Source: Bradyrhizobium sp. AUGA SZCCT0283
GTDB lineage: Bacteria; Pseudomonadota; Alphaproteobacteria; Rhizobiales; Xanthobacteraceae
Direction of reading: 5' to 3'
DNA length: 64,000 bases
Assembly: GCF_018130385.1 (NCBI RefSeq)
Contig: NZ_JAFCLU010000025.1
Coordinates: forward strand, 1 to 64,000
Below, piece by piece: positions 41,504 through 50,242 of this stretch (positions within the stretch are counted from its first letter, which is position 1; each line of letters starts with the position of its first letter). Made by a program: the position numbers and the translations under genes. Under the pieces are notes generated by a model. That model did not search any database. It saw only the letters and a program-made list of their open reading frames with translations, and had not been told where the DNA came from.

Positions 41504-42757
41504 ATGGCCGACGAAGCATTCGCCCTTTCGCCGATCTCAGCACGCGCCGCGCTGCCGGGCGAGGAGGACTATGCGGCGATCGCCGAAGCCTTCATGGAGA
41601 CTTCGCGGGGCCGCTGGTTCCTGACCGAATACGCCAAGCGCAACCGCAATGCCGACACCCGCATGGTGCTGGATGCGGTGGCGCGGATCGAGCAAAGCCT
41701 CACCGACCAGCGGGAAGAAGACCTTCAGCGGCAAGAAAACCTCCAACGGGAGGAAGGCCTTTCGGCACAGCAGGCCGCGGAAGCCGTCGCCGCGGCGGCC
41801 GCGGCGCAGGAGCGCCTGACCGAGGCGCTCGCCGCCATCCGCAGTTCGGTCGAGGCGGCCGAGGAATCGGCGGTGGAAGCGCTCGACAGCCTCGCGCTGG
41901 AGCAGCGGCTGGCGCCGGTCCGCAAAGGGGCGCGGGTGCTGCGGGAAATCGCCTGGCGGTTGCGGGAAATCGGCAATGACGGGCGGATCTGCGACCTGAT
42001 CGATTCGCAGGTCACCGTCATCGAAAAGGGCACCGAACAATTCTCCTCCGAAGAGGCGAGAGCGGCGCTGCGTGCGGCCTTTGCCGCCCTCCAGGGCCGG
42101 CTTGTGGAATTCGGCGACGACGACCGCCCGTTAGCGCCGGCTGCCGAGACCGAAGCAGCGGCGCCCTTCCCGGCCGCGCCGGAAATGGCTCCGGCGGCGG
42201 AGACGGCCGAAGCAGCTTTGGCACAGCAGGCTGCCGAGGCACCGTCCGCTTCGCTGGCCATGCCCGCCGAGGGGGCGGCGGAAGCCGTGCTGACCCAAAC
42301 GCCGCCGGCCGCCGCGGCCCAGGAAGCCGCTGTCCAGGAAGTCGTGGTCCAGGAAGCTGCTGTCGAGATCGCCACCCAAGACGCCGACGCCCAGGACGAG
42401 GCGGTCCTCGACATGATCGCGATGGAGATGGGCGCGCCGGATCCGATCAGCGACGACGAGATCGCCGAAGCGGTAGCCGAGCAAGTCCGCTTATTGGAAC
42501 CTGCGCCGATCGCCCCCGTGATCGTCGCCAATGCGCCCGAACCGGTCGCCGCGCCGGCGCCGCCGGTTCAACAGGCGGTTCAACCGCCACCCCCGCCGCC
42601 CGCCGCCGCACCGGCGCCCGTGCCCGCGATGGAAGTGTCGCTCGGTTCGACCCTCATCGCGAGCGGCATGCTGCGAAAGCCGGTCACCGCGGCCAACGAC
42701 CCGCTGGCGCCGATCCGGCGCATGAGCCAGGCCGAGAAGATCGCGTTCTTTTCGTAA
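41504..42757 (+). CDS. Conserved coiled-coil protein of unknown function with Ala/Pro-rich tail
   Basis: Predicted 417-residue soluble protein that I cannot assign. The N-terminal ~50 residues contain AIAEAFMETSRGRWFLTEYA and RNRNADTRMVLDAVARIE. A highly charged coiled coil (about 60-210: repeated Glu/Gln/Arg with Ala runs) follows, then ~170 residues of Ala/Glu/Pro-rich low complexity, and a short conserved-looking end DPLAPIRRMSQAEKIAFFS. The ATG at 41504 is the first good start. It is divergent from the MFS gene (76 bases apart) and upstream of the lipid kinase. Confidence 0.65.
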   Translation: MADEAFALSPISARAALPGEEDYAAIAEAFMETSRGRWFLTEYAKRNRNADTRMVLDAVARIEQSLTDQREEDLQRQENLQREEGLSAQQAAEAVAAAAAAQERLTEALAAIRSSVEAAEESAVEALDSLALEQRLAPVRKGARVLREIAWRLREIGNDGRICDLIDSQVTVIEKGTEQFSSEEARAALRAAFAALQGRLVEFGDDDRPLAPAAETEAAAPFPAAPEMAPAAETAEAALAQQAAEAPSASLAMPAEGAAEAVLTQTPPAAAAQEAAVQEVVVQEAAVEIATQDADAQDEAVLDMIAMEMGAPDPISDDEIAEAVAEQVRLLEPAPIAPVIVANAPEPVAAPAPPVQQAVQPPPPPPAAAPAPVPAMEVSLGSTLIASGMLRKPVTAANDPLAPIRRMSQAEKIAFFS

Positions 42758-42897
42758 AAACCCTCTGCGTCGAAGCTCTCCGGCTTCCATGACGCTCCTG
42801 CAGCATTTTGTTGCATCTGCGAATAGTTCGCTTTCCGGTTGCTTCACGCCGCCGCCGACGTCAAGCTGGCGCGATTGTCTTCGCAGCGGAGATAGCC

Positions 42898-43836
42898 GTG
42901 AAAACCAGGATCATCGTCAATCCGATGGCGAACAAGGGCAGTTGCGGCAAGCGCTGGCCGCAGATTCGCGCCGAACTCGAAAAGCATCTCGGCCCGATCG
43001 ATGACGACGATATTGCGATGACCCGCGCGCGCAATCACGCGACGAAGCTGGCGCGGGAAGCCGTCGATGCCGGTTACCAGCGTCTGGTCTCCGTCGGCGG
43101 CGACGGCACCTTCAGCGAGATGATGAATGGCGTGATCTCGGACGATCGGCCAATCGCTCCCGACCTCGTGCTGGCGCAACTGCCGGGCGGCACGTCGAAC
43201 GAACTCTCCCGCTCCTTCGGCCAGCTCTCGCTTGGCGAGGCCAGCAAGGCCATCGCCATGGGCCACACCCGCGACATCGATGTATTCCGCGCCGATGCCA
43301 GGGGCTATGCGGGCAACCAGGTGACGCGCTACGGCTTCGTGCTCGCAATCGTCGGCGCCGCCGCCACGATTTCCTGGCGCGCGCAACGCGTGCCGCTCCT
43401 GAAGCGGCTCGGCCCGATCAGCTACGTCCTGATGACGGCGTTCACGTCGCTGACCTACAGTCCGCGCGCCTACCGTATCAGGATCGATGACGAGGCCGAA
43501 CAGAACCTGCCGATGTGGTCGCTGATGCTGTGCAGTTTCGACGGCGCGGGCGAAGGCTTGATGCTCGCACCGGGCGCCGACCCCGGCGACCGCAAGCTCG
43601 ACCTGATCCTGGTCGGCGACATGGGCCGCTGGGAAAGCCTGACGAAGATCGTCCCCAACCTCGGCGACGGCAGTTATCTGGCGCACCCAAAAGTCTCGCG
43701 GCGTCACGCGACGCGGATCACCATCGACAGCGATCGGATGGTCCGCGCCGACGTCGACGGCGAAAGCATCGGACAATTGCCGATGTCGGTGACGATGCTG
43801 CCGTTCCACCTCAAGGTGGCGGTCAATCGGGTTTAG
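42898..43836 (+). CDS. Diacylglycerol kinase-like lipid kinase
   Basis: Predicted 312-residue enzyme of the DAGK catalytic family (YegS/DgkB/sphingosine-kinase fold). The nucleotide-binding motif VSVGGDGTFSEMMNG is at about residues 65-79 and LPGGTSNELSRSFG follows near 107. It probably phosphorylates a diacylglycerol or related lipid, but specificity is open. The start is GTG at 42898 with GGAG upstream. It lies 140 bases after the coiled-coil gene on the same strand. Confidence 0.85.
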   Translation: MKTRIIVNPMANKGSCGKRWPQIRAELEKHLGPIDDDDIAMTRARNHATKLAREAVDAGYQRLVSVGGDGTFSEMMNGVISDDRPIAPDLVLAQLPGGTSNELSRSFGQLSLGEASKAIAMGHTRDIDVFRADARGYAGNQVTRYGFVLAIVGAAATISWRAQRVPLLKRLGPISYVLMTAFTSLTYSPRAYRIRIDDEAEQNLPMWSLMLCSFDGAGEGLMLAPGADPGDRKLDLILVGDMGRWESLTKIVPNLGDGSYLAHPKVSRRHATRITIDSDRMVRADVDGESIGQLPMSVTMLPFHLKVAVNRV

Positions 43837-43944
43837 CCCGAAGTCGTCCCCTCCGGCATAGCGGTCACCGAGACGTCCGTTCTGGAGGACCAGCAGCCTT
43901 GGCCTTGTCGCTCGCGACGAGGTTTTTGTGAATCTTGCCGTCCT

Positions 43945-45276
43945 TCATGATGACGAGAAAGTTCTGGCCGGATCCTCGATCAGCTTGATGTTGTCGATTG
44001 GATTGCCGTCCACCAGCAACAGGTCGGCCAGCGCGCCCTCTTCGACCACACCGAGCTTGCCCGGGTAGGGATTACGAAGCCCGGAGAGGGCTAGCAGCTC
44101 TGCGTTAACCGCTGTCGCCATCTTCAGCACCTCGGCAGCGCTGTACCAGCGCGTCAATTTTGCCAATTGAGCGCCCTGGCGCCTCGCCAGTTTCTGCGAA
44201 AACAGGATGTCGGTGCCGAAGGCCGTCTTGAGGCGGTATTTCTTGGCCAGCGCATAGACGGTGTCGGTACCGGCAATGACCTGCAATTGCTTCGCCCGCT
44301 CCTCCGAGCCTGGCGGCAGCGGGCTGGCGTCCTCGTCATCGAAGAACGGCTGCGTGCTCAGCCAAATCCCCTTCTCAGCCATCAGTTTCGCGGTCGCCTC
44401 ATCCATCAGATGGCCGTGCTCGATGCATTTGACGCCAGCCGCGATCGATCGCTGGATCGCAACCGGCGTATAGGCGTGCGTGGCAACGTAAGTGCCCCAG
44501 TTTTCGGCGGCTTCGACGGCTGTGCGCAACTCCGCCTCGGTAAAGGTGGATACGTCGAGCGGGCTGAATGGCGACGCGACGCCACCGCCCGCCGTGAGCT
44601 TGATCTGCGAGGCGCCTTGCATGAGTTGCTCGCGCACGCGTACGCGAACCTCATCCGGACTGTCCGCAACCATGCTGCCGCCGATCAGTTCCATGCGGCT
44701 GAGCAGCCCTCCGATGGTGCGCGGCAGGTCGGATAGCTGGCGGAAGTCGCCATGGCCACTGGTGACGGTGATTACGGCACCGGAGGGATAGATGCGCGGA
44801 CCGGCCACCAGTCCGTCATCGATGGCGCGCTTGAGTCCGAACGCCGGTCCGCCGAGATCGCGAATGGTGGTGAAGCCTCGCATCAGTGTATCGGCGGCTT
44901 CGTCGGCGGCCACGATATTGTTGTAACCGACGTCTCCGAGGGCGGCGGCTGGTGTCAACCGTGCCATCATCGCGTGCCAATGCATGTCGATAAGACCCGG
45001 CATCAGCACGCGCCCTCCACCGTCAATGACGACCGTTTGCGCGGCGTCTGCCGTGATCGCTGCGGGAGATATTTTTTCGATCTTGTTGTCCCTGACCAGG
45101 ACATTGGACGACGCTGAAAGCGTGTCGCTCCTGCCGTCGAGGATGCGTACGTCTTGAAACAGGACAGCCGCGCCCTGCTGACCTTGCGCTGGACGTAAAC
45201 CCGCCGTGAGGCTCAATGCCGTCGATGCAACGACTGCCAGGATTTGGACGACTCCGGACCATTCTCTTAAGGGCAT
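43945..45276 (-). CDS. Exported amidohydrolase with a 3' frameshift
   Basis: Predicted 443-residue metal-dependent hydrolase of the prolidase/imidazolonepropionase-like amidohydrolase group. A signal peptide (about residues 1-34) is followed by GLIDMHWHAM (metal ligands His99, His101), IKLTAGGG and GHLMDEAT. The frame ends early with EDPARTFSSS. In the next frame the expected tail NFLVIMKDGKIHKNLVASDK continues and stops at 43865. A one-base loss near 43965 therefore removed about 30 conserved residues. It may still be active or may be a sequence error. The ATG at 45276 follows GGGAGG. Confidence 0.8.
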   Translation of the reverse strand: MPLREWSGVVQILAVVASTALSLTAGLRPAQGQQGAAVLFQDVRILDGRSDTLSASSNVLVRDNKIEKISPAAITADAAQTVVIDGGGRVLMPGLIDMHWHAMMARLTPAAALGDVGYNNIVAADEAADTLMRGFTTIRDLGGPAFGLKRAIDDGLVAGPRIYPSGAVITVTSGHGDFRQLSDLPRTIGGLLSRMELIGGSMVADSPDEVRVRVREQLMQGASQIKLTAGGGVASPFSPLDVSTFTEAELRTAVEAAENWGTYVATHAYTPVAIQRSIAAGVKCIEHGHLMDEATAKLMAEKGIWLSTQPFFDDEDASPLPPGSEERAKQLQVIAGTDTVYALAKKYRLKTAFGTDILFSQKLARRQGAQLAKLTRWYSAAEVLKMATAVNAELLALSGLRNPYPGKLGVVEEGALADLLLVDGNPIDNIKLIEDPARTFSSS

Positions 45277-45405
45277 AAAAACCTCCCTCCCGAGCTCGCA
45301 CGGTTCAGCACGAAGCAAAAACATCCACTGCAATGCTGCAGCCCGCTGCGCCACAAATCACATCGGGCCAGGCAGACCTGCCAACCCTCCGGAATCCGAA
45401 ATCCG

Positions 45406-45978
45406 CTACGTGCTGCTGGCTGTCCTGGCCGTCGGCAGCCACGCGTAAGCCAGCCATCCGATCCCATGAGAAATCAGGTCGACGCCGAGGAGGAATCCAA
45501 GGACCCACAATCCCGTCATTGGAAATCCCGTCAGGATCACGAGACCGGCCAATACGCCGAAAACGCCTGATAGCAGCATGATCCAGCCCGCTTCTCGCCA
45601 GTGGCTGATGCCGAGCAAGATGCGAACGAAACCGGAAATCAGCAATACCAGGCCGAGGACGTAGGTGAGGATCAGCGCGCTGGCGACCGGCTGCCCCACC
45701 AGCACGACGCCAAAGGCGATGTACAGGATGCCGAGAAGCACCTGCCAGACAAATCCACCCCATCCCTTGGTCCAGAACGCGTGGACGATCTCGAAGGCGC
45801 CCGCAATGATGGAGACCCATCCGATGAAGATGGTGCTGATCACGGTGACGAGCATGACGTCCCCGAGCACCAGGAATCCCGCCACGATCATGACGAGCCC
45901 GAGCAGAACGCAAACCCAGAAGGGTGGCGCAGGCAGGTTAGTGACGCCCATCGGCGAACTATTGTCAATTGTGGCCAT
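45406..45978 (-). CDS. HdeD-family membrane protein
   Basis: Predicted 190-residue protein with six membrane segments, matching the HdeD/DUF308 family. HdeD contributes to acid resistance at high cell density in E. coli. Repeated features are VLLGLVMIVAGFLVLG, GWVSIIAGAFEIVHAF, LLGILYIAFGVVL and VDLISHGIGWLAYAW. A good GGAGG precedes the ATG. It opens a run of minus-strand genes with a probable stress role. Confidence 0.88.
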   Translation of the reverse strand: MATIDNSSPMGVTNLPAPPFWVCVLLGLVMIVAGFLVLGDVMLVTVISTIFIGWVSIIAGAFEIVHAFWTKGWGGFVWQVLLGILYIAFGVVLVGQPVASALILTYVLGLVLLISGFVRILLGISHWREAGWIMLLSGVFGVLAGLVILTGFPMTGLWVLGFLLGVDLISHGIGWLAYAWLPTARTASST

Positions 45979-46026
45979 GGAATCCTCCTGGATTTCGGAT
46001 CGTCCCGTCTGACTGCACTCGAACGC

Positions 46027-46314
46027 TCACCGCCAGCCGCATACGCGACGGCCACGATGCCACCAGCAGACCCAACGGCGGCGCCGACGGTGCCAATGCT
46101 GATGGCGACGCGGATGGCGAATGGGCCGCGGCGGCGGTCGGGTAGCCACGGCTTGAGCTTCTTGGTTGAAATCACCGGCCTTGTTTCCGAGATTTTTTTC
46201 CATGGCGAGCGGCATCGCTTCGGCCGGGCCTGGTACCAAGCCCACACCCAGTCCTGTGGCTACAACGCCGCAAAGAAGGCTCCGCAACGCACCGCGGCGA
46301 TCGATTGCATCCAT
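46027..46314 (-). CDS. Small exported Arg/His/Trp-rich protein
   Basis: Predicted 95-residue protein. The N-terminus MDAIDRRGALRSLLCGVVAT followed by GLGVGLVPGPAEA is a twin-arginine-like signal. A short middle, MPLAMEKNLGNKAGDFNQEA, leads into an extremely basic tail with PIRHPRRHQHWHRRRRRWVC and CWWHRGRRVCGWR. Similar tiny proteins with the same C-terminal pattern occur in Bradyrhizobium. The role is unknown; a periplasmic metal-, nucleic-acid- or envelope-binding function is conceivable. It lies 57 bases downstream of the MFS pump gene on the same strand. Confidence 0.65.
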   Translation of the reverse strand: MDAIDRRGALRSLLCGVVATGLGVGLVPGPAEAMPLAMEKNLGNKAGDFNQEAQAVATRPPPRPIRHPRRHQHWHRRRRRWVCWWHRGRRVCGWR

Positions 46315-46371
46315 CGTTGTTCTCCTTGCCGGGATGTCCCTCTCCTCGCCTCTTCGTATGCTCGTATTCGA

Positions 46372-48024
46372 TCAGCCCGGTCTCAGCCGGCTGCCTGTCG
46401 GCGCGTCGCTCGGAATCTCGCCCGGCAGGTAGTTCGGCAGCCGGCCCGCCGGGATGATCGCCAGCAGCGCAAGGCCGGCCATGATCAAGAGCCCGATCTT
46501 CAGGGCACGCAGCCGCGCTTCCGCATTGACGCGCACGGCTTCCGTGACCTGTTGCGGCGTTGCCGTGGTGCCTTCCATCACGCTGCGCAGCCGGTCGTTG
46601 CTGACGAAGGTAATGTTGTCGAGATCGACCTGGCTCTGAATCTCCTTCGGCAACACGGGATTCGCTGCGATATTGCTCAAGGCAATCGTGCTCAACAGGC
46701 CGACCAGAAGCGCGCCCGCCAGCGCCGTGCCGACCGCGGCGGCAAGATTTTGCGTCGTGCCCCGCAGCGAGCCGACGTCGCCTGCCAGTTCCTTGGGCGA
46801 GGCGGTGACCAGCACGTTGAACAAGAGCGTCACCAGCGAACCCTGGCCGATGCCGAACAGGACCAGGCCAAGCAGCACCGGAACCTCGCTCCAGTCGTTG
46901 CGCACGACAAACGCGAGCCACACCAGGCCGATCGTGCACAGCATGAAGCCATAGCGGCCGATCTGTCGCGGCGTCAGCCGGTCATAGAGGTTGACGATCA
47001 GCATCGCCGTGAAGAATACCGTCAGGTTGAACGGCATCATCGCAATGGCGGTTGCAAGCGGCGAGCGGCCCTGGACGATCTGGATGTAGAGCGGCACCGA
47101 GAAATTGAGTGCCGATTCCAGCGCGACTACCGCAAACAACGCGTAGACCGCGCAGCGCTCCTCCGGCGAGTCGATCACCTCGAGCGCCAATAGCGGCGTC
47201 TTTCCGGCCGCCTGGCGCCGGTGCGTCCAGGTCAGAAATGCCTGCCCGAGCACAACGCCGAGAATGATCATGACCGGCGCCGGCGAAAGGCCGAGCAGAT
47301 CGAATGGCGCATTGGCCGTGGCGAGCACAACACCCCATCCGTTCAGATTGTTGAAGCCGAAGCTGATCAGAATGATCGCTGACGCCGCCAGAACGACGCC
47401 GAAGATGTCGATCTGCACATCCGGACGGCCATAGTCGCGCTTGAGACGGAAGCTCAACAGGAACACGATGGCCGAAACCGCAATCAAAATTCCGAATGCC
47501 GGGCGCCAGCCGATATAGGTGCCGAGCACGCCGCCGATGATGAACGCCAGCACGCCGGCGGCCGCACGCGCGGAGCCGAGCGCGCCCACGGCCGTTGCCT
47601 GCTGCCGCCCCGAGTAGTTTTCGGCGATCAGCGCCACCAGCGACGGCACAATGACCGCACCGGCCGCGCCGCACAGCGCCTGTGCCGTGATCATCAACGT
47701 TGCCGTGGGGCTGAACGTCATCAATATCTGCGATGCGCAGAACAGGACCACGGCGAAGCGGAACACCTGCAGCGCGCCGAACCGCTGCGCGAGCTTGGCG
47801 CCCAGCATGACGAAACCGGCCACCAGCATGGAATAGGCCACGATGCCGGTGGCGACCGTCGTCGGCGGCACCGCAAAACTCTTGATCATCCCGCCGAGCG
47901 CGACCGGCAGCGAGGCGACGTTGAAGGACATGATCATCTGGCCGAGCGCGATCGCGATCATCGGCACCCATGACTCCCGCGCTTGTTCCCGGATTGCTCC
48001 GATCGACATCGAGTGCGTCGCCAT
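46372..48024 (-). CDS. EmrB/QacA-type MFS drug efflux protein
   Basis: Predicted 550-residue transporter with about 14 membrane segments, the DHA2 layout. Motifs include ARAAAGVLAFIIGGVLGTYI with GWRPAFGI, and GQGSLVTLLFNVLVTASP near the C-terminal half. A ~60-residue loop lies between the last two segments. No membrane-fusion (EmrA) partner is adjacent. The ATG at 48024 is preceded by GGGAGG. It lies 73 bases after glsA and may share its transcript. Confidence 0.87.
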   Translation of the reverse strand: MATHSMSIGAIREQARESWVPMIAIALGQMIMSFNVASLPVALGGMIKSFAVPPTTVATGIVAYSMLVAGFVMLGAKLAQRFGALQVFRFAVVLFCASQILMTFSPTATLMITAQALCGAAGAVIVPSLVALIAENYSGRQQATAVGALGSARAAAGVLAFIIGGVLGTYIGWRPAFGILIAVSAIVFLLSFRLKRDYGRPDVQIDIFGVVLAASAIILISFGFNNLNGWGVVLATANAPFDLLGLSPAPVMIILGVVLGQAFLTWTHRRQAAGKTPLLALEVIDSPEERCAVYALFAVVALESALNFSVPLYIQIVQGRSPLATAIAMMPFNLTVFFTAMLIVNLYDRLTPRQIGRYGFMLCTIGLVWLAFVVRNDWSEVPVLLGLVLFGIGQGSLVTLLFNVLVTASPKELAGDVGSLRGTTQNLAAAVGTALAGALLVGLLSTIALSNIAANPVLPKEIQSQVDLDNITFVSNDRLRSVMEGTTATPQQVTEAVRVNAEARLRALKIGLLIMAGLALLAIIPAGRLPNYLPGEIPSDAPTGSRLRPG

Positions 48025-48097
48025 GGCGTCCTCCCGAGTTGCTCGGTTCCGGATCGATCGAGCCATCGGCCCGATCTATCCGCTCTTTGCATCTGCG

Positions 48098-49096
48098 TCA
48101 GTTTTCCGGTTGCGATACGAACAAATCCATTCCCAGCCGCTGCGACAGGAATTTTGCCGCCAGCTGTCCCTTCACGCTGTTGCCGGCCGCGTCGAGCGGC
48201 GGCGCGAAAGTGCCGAAGCCGCCCTTGCCCGGAGAAACCGCGACGATGCCGCCGCCGATCCCGCTCTTGCCCGGCAGACCGATGTCGTAAAGCCAGTCGC
48301 CCGAGGTCTCGTACAATCCCGCCGTTATCATTACGGTGAGCGCGTAGTGGCAGACCGCCGCGTCGACCACGCGCTGTTTGGTGACGGGATTGACGCCACC
48401 ATCGGCCAACGTTGCGCCCATCACCGCCAGATCCCTGGCACTCACATTCAGCGAGCACTGCCTGGTGTAGAGATCGGTCGCCTGCTTGGCGTCGCAGTAG
48501 ATGCGGTCGTAGCTCTGCAGCAGCCGGGCGATGCTACGGTTGCGGTAGTTCGTCTGCGACGCCGAGCTATAGACCTCTTCGTTGAGCGAGAGCTTGCGGC
48601 CCGCAAAACGCGACAGCCCGTCATGAATGAATTGCCATTGGCCTTCCGCGGTCAGCCCCGGCACGAGGCTTGTGGTCGCGATCGCGCCCGCATTCACCAT
48701 CGGATTGGTCCTGCCGCCACCCTGCTCGACGGCCGCGAGCGAGTTGAACGGCAAGCCGGTGGCGTTCGCGCCAAGTCTTGCACGCGCGTCCTCCGGACCG
48801 ATCGTCTCGCACACCAGCGCGAACACGAACGGCTTCGACACGCTCATGATCGAGAATTTATATTCGGTGTCGCCGGCCTCGTAGACGCGCCCGCTGGTGC
48901 CGACGACGCAGACCCCGAACAGCTCGCGCGGAACGCGGGCCAGCGCCGGATAGACTTGTGAATTGTGTCCCTCGCCGTTCGACTTGAACCGTCGGTGAGC
49001 TTCGGACACCAGTCTTTGCACCATCTCAGGCTCAGGCAGATGTCCCGTCGAGATGTATGGCCGGTCTGTTTGTTCTGCGATCGAAGGAAAGTCCAT
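48098..49096 (-). CDS. glsA: Glutaminase A
   Basis: Hydrolyses glutamine to glutamate and ammonia. The 332-residue product has the serine-dependent glutaminase fold: the catalytic SxxK is Ser85-x-x-Lys88 in FSIMSVSKPF. GGGRTNPMVNAGAIATTSL, SEASQTNYR-like SASQTNYRNRS and PGKSGIGGGIVAV are conserved. In E. coli the related YbaS supports acid resistance by ammonia release. Being next to HdeD and AbgT-type genes supports a similar role here. It is divergent from the DUF1269 gene. Confidence 0.93.
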   Translation of the reverse strand: MDFPSIAEQTDRPYISTGHLPEPEMVQRLVSEAHRRFKSNGEGHNSQVYPALARVPRELFGVCVVGTSGRVYEAGDTEYKFSIMSVSKPFVFALVCETIGPEDARARLGANATGLPFNSLAAVEQGGGRTNPMVNAGAIATTSLVPGLTAEGQWQFIHDGLSRFAGRKLSLNEEVYSSASQTNYRNRSIARLLQSYDRIYCDAKQATDLYTRQCSLNVSARDLAVMGATLADGGVNPVTKQRVVDAAVCHYALTVMITAGLYETSGDWLYDIGLPGKSGIGGGIVAVSPGKGGFGTFAPPLDAAGNSVKGQLAAKFLSQRLGMDLFVSQPEN

Positions 49097-49630
49097 TGGA
49101 CTCCTCCACCCGGCTTGAACAATCCTGATTGTGGATGATCGCGCCGTTCGGCAACACAGTTGCGCGCTGATAAACGATCCGAATCGACCGCTTCAGCCTT
49201 GTTCTGACTTGTGCCGGAACGTAACGCTCGAGAGTGTATGGAGTCAATCACACAACCTTAAAGTAGGTTTGCATGGAGTGTGTTCCGCTACAAAACTTTG
49301 TGACAAATCGCGGGGTGCGCCTGATGACGCATCGACAAACCTCGGCGAATTAGAAACCAATTTGATCGAGCGCTGTGACGGTTTGATGAGAGCAATCAGC
49401 GAAGCGTGAACCGTTCGCTCGCAGGTTGTGATACCATGCAATTGAGCCGCACGGCCCCCGAGCGACCCGGCCGCTAGCCGCTGATATCGACGGCCCTGCC
49501 GGATCGTCCTCGCCGCCGACGGATTTGCCGGCAACGACGTCGCGCGTTGCGCGGCAGAAGGAGTATTGATCCGTCAGATGCGCCCCATGCGGCCTACATC
49601 ATGTCCATCATCGAGTTGGAGGATACGGAG
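49097..49630. other. Divergent region between glsA and the DUF1269 gene
   Basis: These 534 bases contain no gene I can support. Short frames, such as 49131-49409, lack a ribosome-binding site and recognisable sequence. I found no clear EcfG-, CtrA- or terminator-like element here. Confidence 0.45.
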
Positions 49631-50152
49631 ATGTCAGATCTAGTCGCGATCATCTATCCATCCGAGGCAAAGGCCGAAGAAGTGCGGCAGCGCCTGTTCA
49701 AGCTGCAGAAGGAATATCTGATCACGATCAGCGATGCCGTGATTGCAGTGAAGACGGAGGCCGGCCCGGTCAAGCTGAACCAGCTCGTCAATACGACAGC
49801 CATAGGCGCCGTGTCGGGCAGCTTCTGGGGGCTGCTGATCGGCGTGATTTTCCTCAATCCCATCCTTGGTGTAGCGCTCGGCGCAGCTTCGGGCGCGCTC
49901 GGCGGCGCGCTGTCGGATTACGGCATCGACGACGCCTTCATGAAGGATTTGTCGACAAGCATGCAGCCGGGCAACGCTGCGCTGTTCGTGCTCATCAAGA
50001 ACATGACCCCTGACAAGGTGCTGCGCGAGATTAAGGACGCGGGGGGCACCGTGCTCAAGACATCACTTGACGATACCAAGGAACAGCAACTTCGCGACGC
50101 ACTGGCGAAGGCCAGCACCGAGCCGGCCACGCCCAAGACAAACGCCGCCTAG
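49631..50152 (+). CDS. DUF1269 membrane protein
   Basis: Predicted 173-residue protein of the DUF1269 family. It starts MSDLVAIIYPSEAKAEEVRQ, has a glycine-rich hydrophobic pair (about residues 57-100: TAIGAVSGSFWGLLIGVIFL and GVALGAASGALGGALSD) and ends with a soluble domain resembling ferredoxin-like repeats. Function is unknown; members appear in stress-related loci. The ATG at 49631 is preceded by GGAGGATACGGAG. It is followed after 90 bases by the AbgT-type transporter. Confidence 0.85.
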   Translation: MSDLVAIIYPSEAKAEEVRQRLFKLQKEYLITISDAVIAVKTEAGPVKLNQLVNTTAIGAVSGSFWGLLIGVIFLNPILGVALGAASGALGGALSDYGIDDAFMKDLSTSMQPGNAALFVLIKNMTPDKVLREIKDAGGTVLKTSLDDTKEQQLRDALAKASTEPATPKTNAA

Positions 50153-50242
50153 GTCGCGGCGATCAGCTGAGGGATCAGCCGGTTTTCGGCATGGCGCCGT
50201 GGCCGGCTGTCCGCTGAAGCACGCTCAGTAAGGACGGCCGAC

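Noticed and set aside
45601..47193. 530-residue plus-strand open frame
   Set aside because: Antisense to HdeD, the small basic protein and the MFS pump; no motif.
49131..49409. Possible 92-residue gene in the glsA/DUF1269 gap
   Set aside because: No ribosome-binding site, no recognisable family and poor codon pattern compared with neighbours.
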